Source: Gonium pectorale
Lineage: Eukaryota > Chlorophyta > Chlorophyceae > Chlamydomonadales > Volvocaceae
Direction of reading: 5' to 3'
Assembly (NCBI GenBank): GCA_001584585.1
Contig: LSYV01000002.1
Location: forward strand, 4,701,737-4,765,736
Length of the DNA stretch: 64,000 nucleotides
Part shown: piece by piece, positions 60,854 through 64,000 of the stretch
Numbering within the stretch: the first letter of the stretch is position 1
How the letters are laid out: each line of letters begins with the position of its first letter
The notes under the pieces: generated by a model
The model's database searches: none
Told to the model about the DNA's origin: nothing
What the model saw: only the letters and a program-made list of their open reading frames with translations
Translations under genes and position numbers: made by a program

Positions 60854-63800
60854 ATGGCGCCCAAAACCCTCGTCGACGCGTGTTGCGGTACCCTTGCCGC
60901 AGAGCTGCTGCGGGGCCATGTTTCAGGTAAGTGGCGGGGCTCAGCGCCAATCTACTGTCTCGGCCCCGGAACGGGCCGCAGGGACTGTCCCCGGTCCTTC
61001 GGCAGCAGCCGCGGGCCCATGTGTGCACCCTATCCACCGTGAAGGCGGCGGAGCACCTTGGTGACCATCTGCGGCTTGAGGGCGGGACGCCTGCCCTCCG
61101 CTGCCCTGAGGCCGCAAGCCCTCCACGTTTTCCCTGCCTGCCACACGCGCAGACAACTTCCCCGCCGCGGTGCCGGAGCCCGAGCTGCTGCTGCGCATCT
61201 GGAAGCTGTACAGCAGCTGGTGAGGCTGCAGCGAGCGGTATCCAGCCAGGGCGTTGAGGCGTACGTGCGGGGCCGGCACAGCAGACTCTCGGGAGCGTCG
61301 ACCGCCGACCCGCGCCGCTGCCAGTCCGGCGCTTAGAGAGCGCAGTGCGAGCGCCATGGACCGGGACTGGCAGGCGGCGAAGCTCGCACCCGTCCTTCGC
61401 AATCGTCTTTATTTTCCCGCGTGCTGCTGCGGCCATGCGGAAACGGCGTCAGCCGGGGTTTGCCCTGGGGTTAGGCCACAGCAAACTGTGCCGCTAGTGC
61501 AAAAAATAAAGTGTCCGGCGGAGAGGCGCGGTGTCCTAGGTGGGTCCGCCGGCGCAGGGATACCTGTCCCTCCCGTTGTCTGCACCCTTTCTCGCCTCTC
61601 CGCCTGCAGCATTTTCACAGGCTGCGGCCTGGGGGCGCGGCCCTGTCACCCCGAGCCCATCTGAGGTGCCCATATGAGCCCCCGCCCTGAGTGGCGTCAC
61701 CTCACCGTCAAAGCCGCTCACATCTGCCTTGGCAAGCTCAGGAATGAACAACTTTTCCCCTTTCTGGCCCCTGCTACTCCCCAGGGCGGCTTCGGTGCCT
61801 CCCAGCCATGCTGCGCTGATGCGTCACCTGTTGGTGCTGCAGGCCTTTGCGGAGGAGTGGTGAGCGAGGCCAAGGGGCAGCGGGGGCCAGAAGCTGGGGC
61901 AGTGCTGCCTAACCGAGGGTGGAGGCAGCGCCTGAGAAAGCTCCAGGAAACGGAGGCCCTCATGCTCGTCAAGTTCAAACAGTTTCCAAGCTCTTGACCC
62001 GCACCTTCACCCCCATCCTCGTCTGCACCGCTCAATAGGCATGTCCCGCAGCTCCGCCTCTCGTTGCCCCAGCCCTGCCGGTCCCGCGCGCTGGGCCAGC
62101 TGCGGCTGCTGGGCCCCGGCCTGACCCACCTGGAGCTGACCGTCGGGCCCTGGCTCACCGACCTCTCCTGGCTGGTGGGGCCACCACCCGGCCAGCAGCC
62201 GCACGCCAGCAGGCCACCCCAACCTGTGCCGTGCGGGCAGCAGCCGCCAGCGCAGCAGGAGCAGCAGGAGGAGGCGGGGCAGCAGCAGGCCCTCCGCCTG
62301 ACATGTCTTGCGCTGCGCGGCCTGGGCAGCGGCCTGCGGGCCCCGTGTCTCGGGCCGCTGGCCCACCTGGCCGGGACGCTGGTGCTGCTGGACCTGACGG
62401 GGGCGGAAGGGCTGGACGACGGGGCGGCGGGGCTGCTGGCGGGCATGCGGGCCATGCAGGCGAGGGCCAGGGGCGGGCCGGGGCGGGTGAGGAGGAGCGG
62501 TGGCAGCGGGAGTCTAGACGTGGCTGGCTGCCCCAGAGAGAGAGAAGGGGTGCAGGGGACGAGATGAGACCCAGAGATGCAGGATGCGGTTGCGCGTGCG
62601 GTTGCGAGGAGGGGGCATGCGGCGTACCACCCTGACTGGTCAGGCTGTAAGATCCAACACAGCTACCGTAGTCAGGTACTCGCCGCACGCTTAGTACCCG
62701 CCACGACGACGGTTCGGCTGAGCGCCGGCGATGGCATGCAGAACGCCTGTCCGCCGCACCTCTCCCACCACCATGGAGGCCCGTCCCCCATCTTTCCCTC
62801 TCTCCCCTGGCCTGTCCTGGCCACGCGCCTCCAGGTGCTCAACCTGAGCCACACGGCAGTGGGCGACCTCACGCTGCAGGCGCTCACCTACGGAGCCCGT
62901 GCGGCCGGCTGGGCGAGGAGGCACAGGCTGCCCCCGCCCGCGGAGGCGGCCTACTGGCCCGAGTGGGTGGGGCGGCGGGGTCCAAGGGGAGGGGCCAGTT
63001 CGCAGGCAGGGTGCCGATAGGGCGCAACTCCGCCTTGGTAACAGTAGTGTGGCGGCAATCGGGCACCATTGCCGGCACTTTGTCATGCGGCCCCGGGCTG
63101 GCAGCTGTGGCATCCACTCGCGTATTTCCCGCGGACTGCCACCGGACCGCACACACCGCGCCTTCCACAGCTTTGCCGCATCGCGCAATCGCTACCCCAT
63201 CTCGCCCCCACATTCCGCCCCTCCCCTGCGCCCCGCCTCCCAGGCTGCCGCTGCACCGGCTCCACCTGGCCGGCACGCGTGTCAGCGGGGCGGGTGTGGC
63301 GCTGCTGGGGGACCTGGCCCGGCTGACCTTCCTGGACCTGCGGGGAACAGGGGTGCCCAGGTGCGGCAGAGCGGCAGGGGCCGGGGGCGGGAGGGCGCTC
63401 GGGTGGGATAGGGGCGGGGGAACGCGGTCTGGCGGGGCTGCACCGCGGGTCTGCCCGGCAGGTAGCAAAAGAGCCTGCGCTGGCAGCGTGCGGCCTTGGC
63501 CTGGCATGGAAGCGATGTGCGCCCCGGGGCGAGGTTGTGGGTCAAGGCGATGTCACGTTGGCCCCTGCCCTCTGTGGCCCGGCCTCAGTCCGGCTCCCGT
63601 CCGCTTTTCACCCCGTGCAAACTCGGCTTCAAGCCAGAGCCCATATCGGTCAAGCCTATGGATCCAGCTTTCCCAGTGTCACGAGTCTGCGGCGACATGG
63701 TTTCCCTCTCTGCCCTCCGCCAACCCTGCAGGTCAGCCCTGCGCCCCCTCGAGACCCGCTTTGGCCTGAGTGTCGTGCAGGGTGCCGTACTGGCCGGATC

Positions 63801-64000
63801 CAACGCCCTGGCCGCCGCGCTGATCAACACCCCGGACGTGTTGGCGTGCGGCTGCCCGCCCGAGCAGCTGGCGGCGATGGCAATGGGTGGCGCGCAGCCC
63901 GGCGCGCCAGCGCCCGGGACGGCGGCGACGGCGGGCTGGGGGTCGCGCGCGCGGCGCGCGCGGCATTGCAACGTCTGCGCGCACAGCGGGGCCTGCCGCC
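60854..64000 (+). CDS. Leucine-rich-repeat protein, 3' end beyond the window
   Basis: Exons: 60854-60926, 61153-61219, 61785-61859 (all phase-consistent), about 62040 to 62460/62487, about 62835-62892, about 63243-63360 and 63732 onward. The N-terminus (MAPKTLVDACCGTLAAELLR, then DNFPAAVPEPELLLRIWKLY) resembles the helical, F-box/VHL-box-like leader in front of LRRs in plant AMN1/ZYG11-like proteins. LRR units include LRLLGPGLTHLEL, LAGTLVLLDLTGAEGLDDGA, VLNLSHTAVGDLTLQAL, LHRLHLAGTRVSGAGVALL and LTFLDLRGTGVP. A Gln-rich insert lies in exon 4. The last visible part is Ala/Gly-rich with CNVC. It is probably an adaptor, possibly for a ubiquitin ligase; that role is inferred from architecture only. 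Exon 4 could end at a GC donor after RAMQ or at a GT donor 27 nt later. Intron 2 carries a dispersed repeat. Confidence 0.75.
61495..61680 (-). repeat. Dispersed repeat copy in LRR-gene intron
   Basis: AGGGATACCTGTCCCTCCCG, TTGTCTGCACCCTTTCTCGC and CTCTCCGCCTGCAGCATTTT match the inverted copy at 47320-47385 and the reverse complement of 44571-44640. Confidence 0.7.

Overview
This window is nuclear DNA from a green alga, most likely a volvocine/chlamydomonad relative. The evidence is: GC-rich sequence; almost every gene split by GT-AG introns (often GTGCGT/GTGAGT donors and CAG acceptors); Ala/Gly/Gln-rich low-complexity protein segments; a flagellar central-pair gene; and chloroplast transit peptides. 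It is a draft assembly with two runs of N (4168-5070 and 42586-42605). Exon structures below were built by hand from splice signals and reading-phase agreement, so span ends are better than internal boundaries, and some internal positions may be off by a base.

Layout. 1-1299 (+) is the 3' part of a BBD-type bifunctional-nuclease/UVR gene. 1516-3559 (-) is a Lys-rich, probably nucleolar protein. 3560-7380 is gap, dispersed repeats and unassigned DNA. 7381-13217 (-) is a large secreted, single-pass membrane protein of unknown family. Divergent to it, 13825-17138 (+) is a membrane-anchored glycerophosphodiester phosphodiesterase. 18606-20456 (-) is a chloroplast-targeted protein, perhaps a PSI assembly factor. 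21340-27605 (-) is an ERCC6L/PICH-type SNF2 translocase. 28766-30199 (-) is a plastid CBM20 protein, divergent to a small basic protein at 30435-31546 (+). 32954-40586 (+) is the central-pair protein CPC1/SPEF2. 41543-44124 (-) is a Tim17/22/23-SAM (HP30-like) protein interrupted by an assembly problem.

The stretch 44.2-49.2 kb is an accessory island: an inverted copy of part of one GDPD exon, a candidate inverted-repeat element, tandem repeats and a possible reverse-transcriptase remnant. The last part is dense and housekeeping: EMC5 (49282-50237, -), a small His-rich secretory protein (50531-51556, +), the DEAH helicase PRP43/DHX15 (52382-58327, -), TMCO1 (59032-60589, -) and the start of a leucine-rich-repeat gene (60854 to the window end, +).

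Shared themes. EMC5 and TMCO1 both work in ER membrane-protein biogenesis and lie about 9 kb apart, with a signal-peptide protein head-to-head with EMC5. Four head-to-head gene pairs are separated by about 0.24-0.6 kb and may share promoters. I see no operon-like or clearly undescribed multi-gene system. The most unusual items are the unknown adhesin-like membrane protein, a perfect 31-bp foldback, the captured GDPD exon beside an inverted-repeat element, and an exact 457-bp duplication carrying an exon next to a gap.
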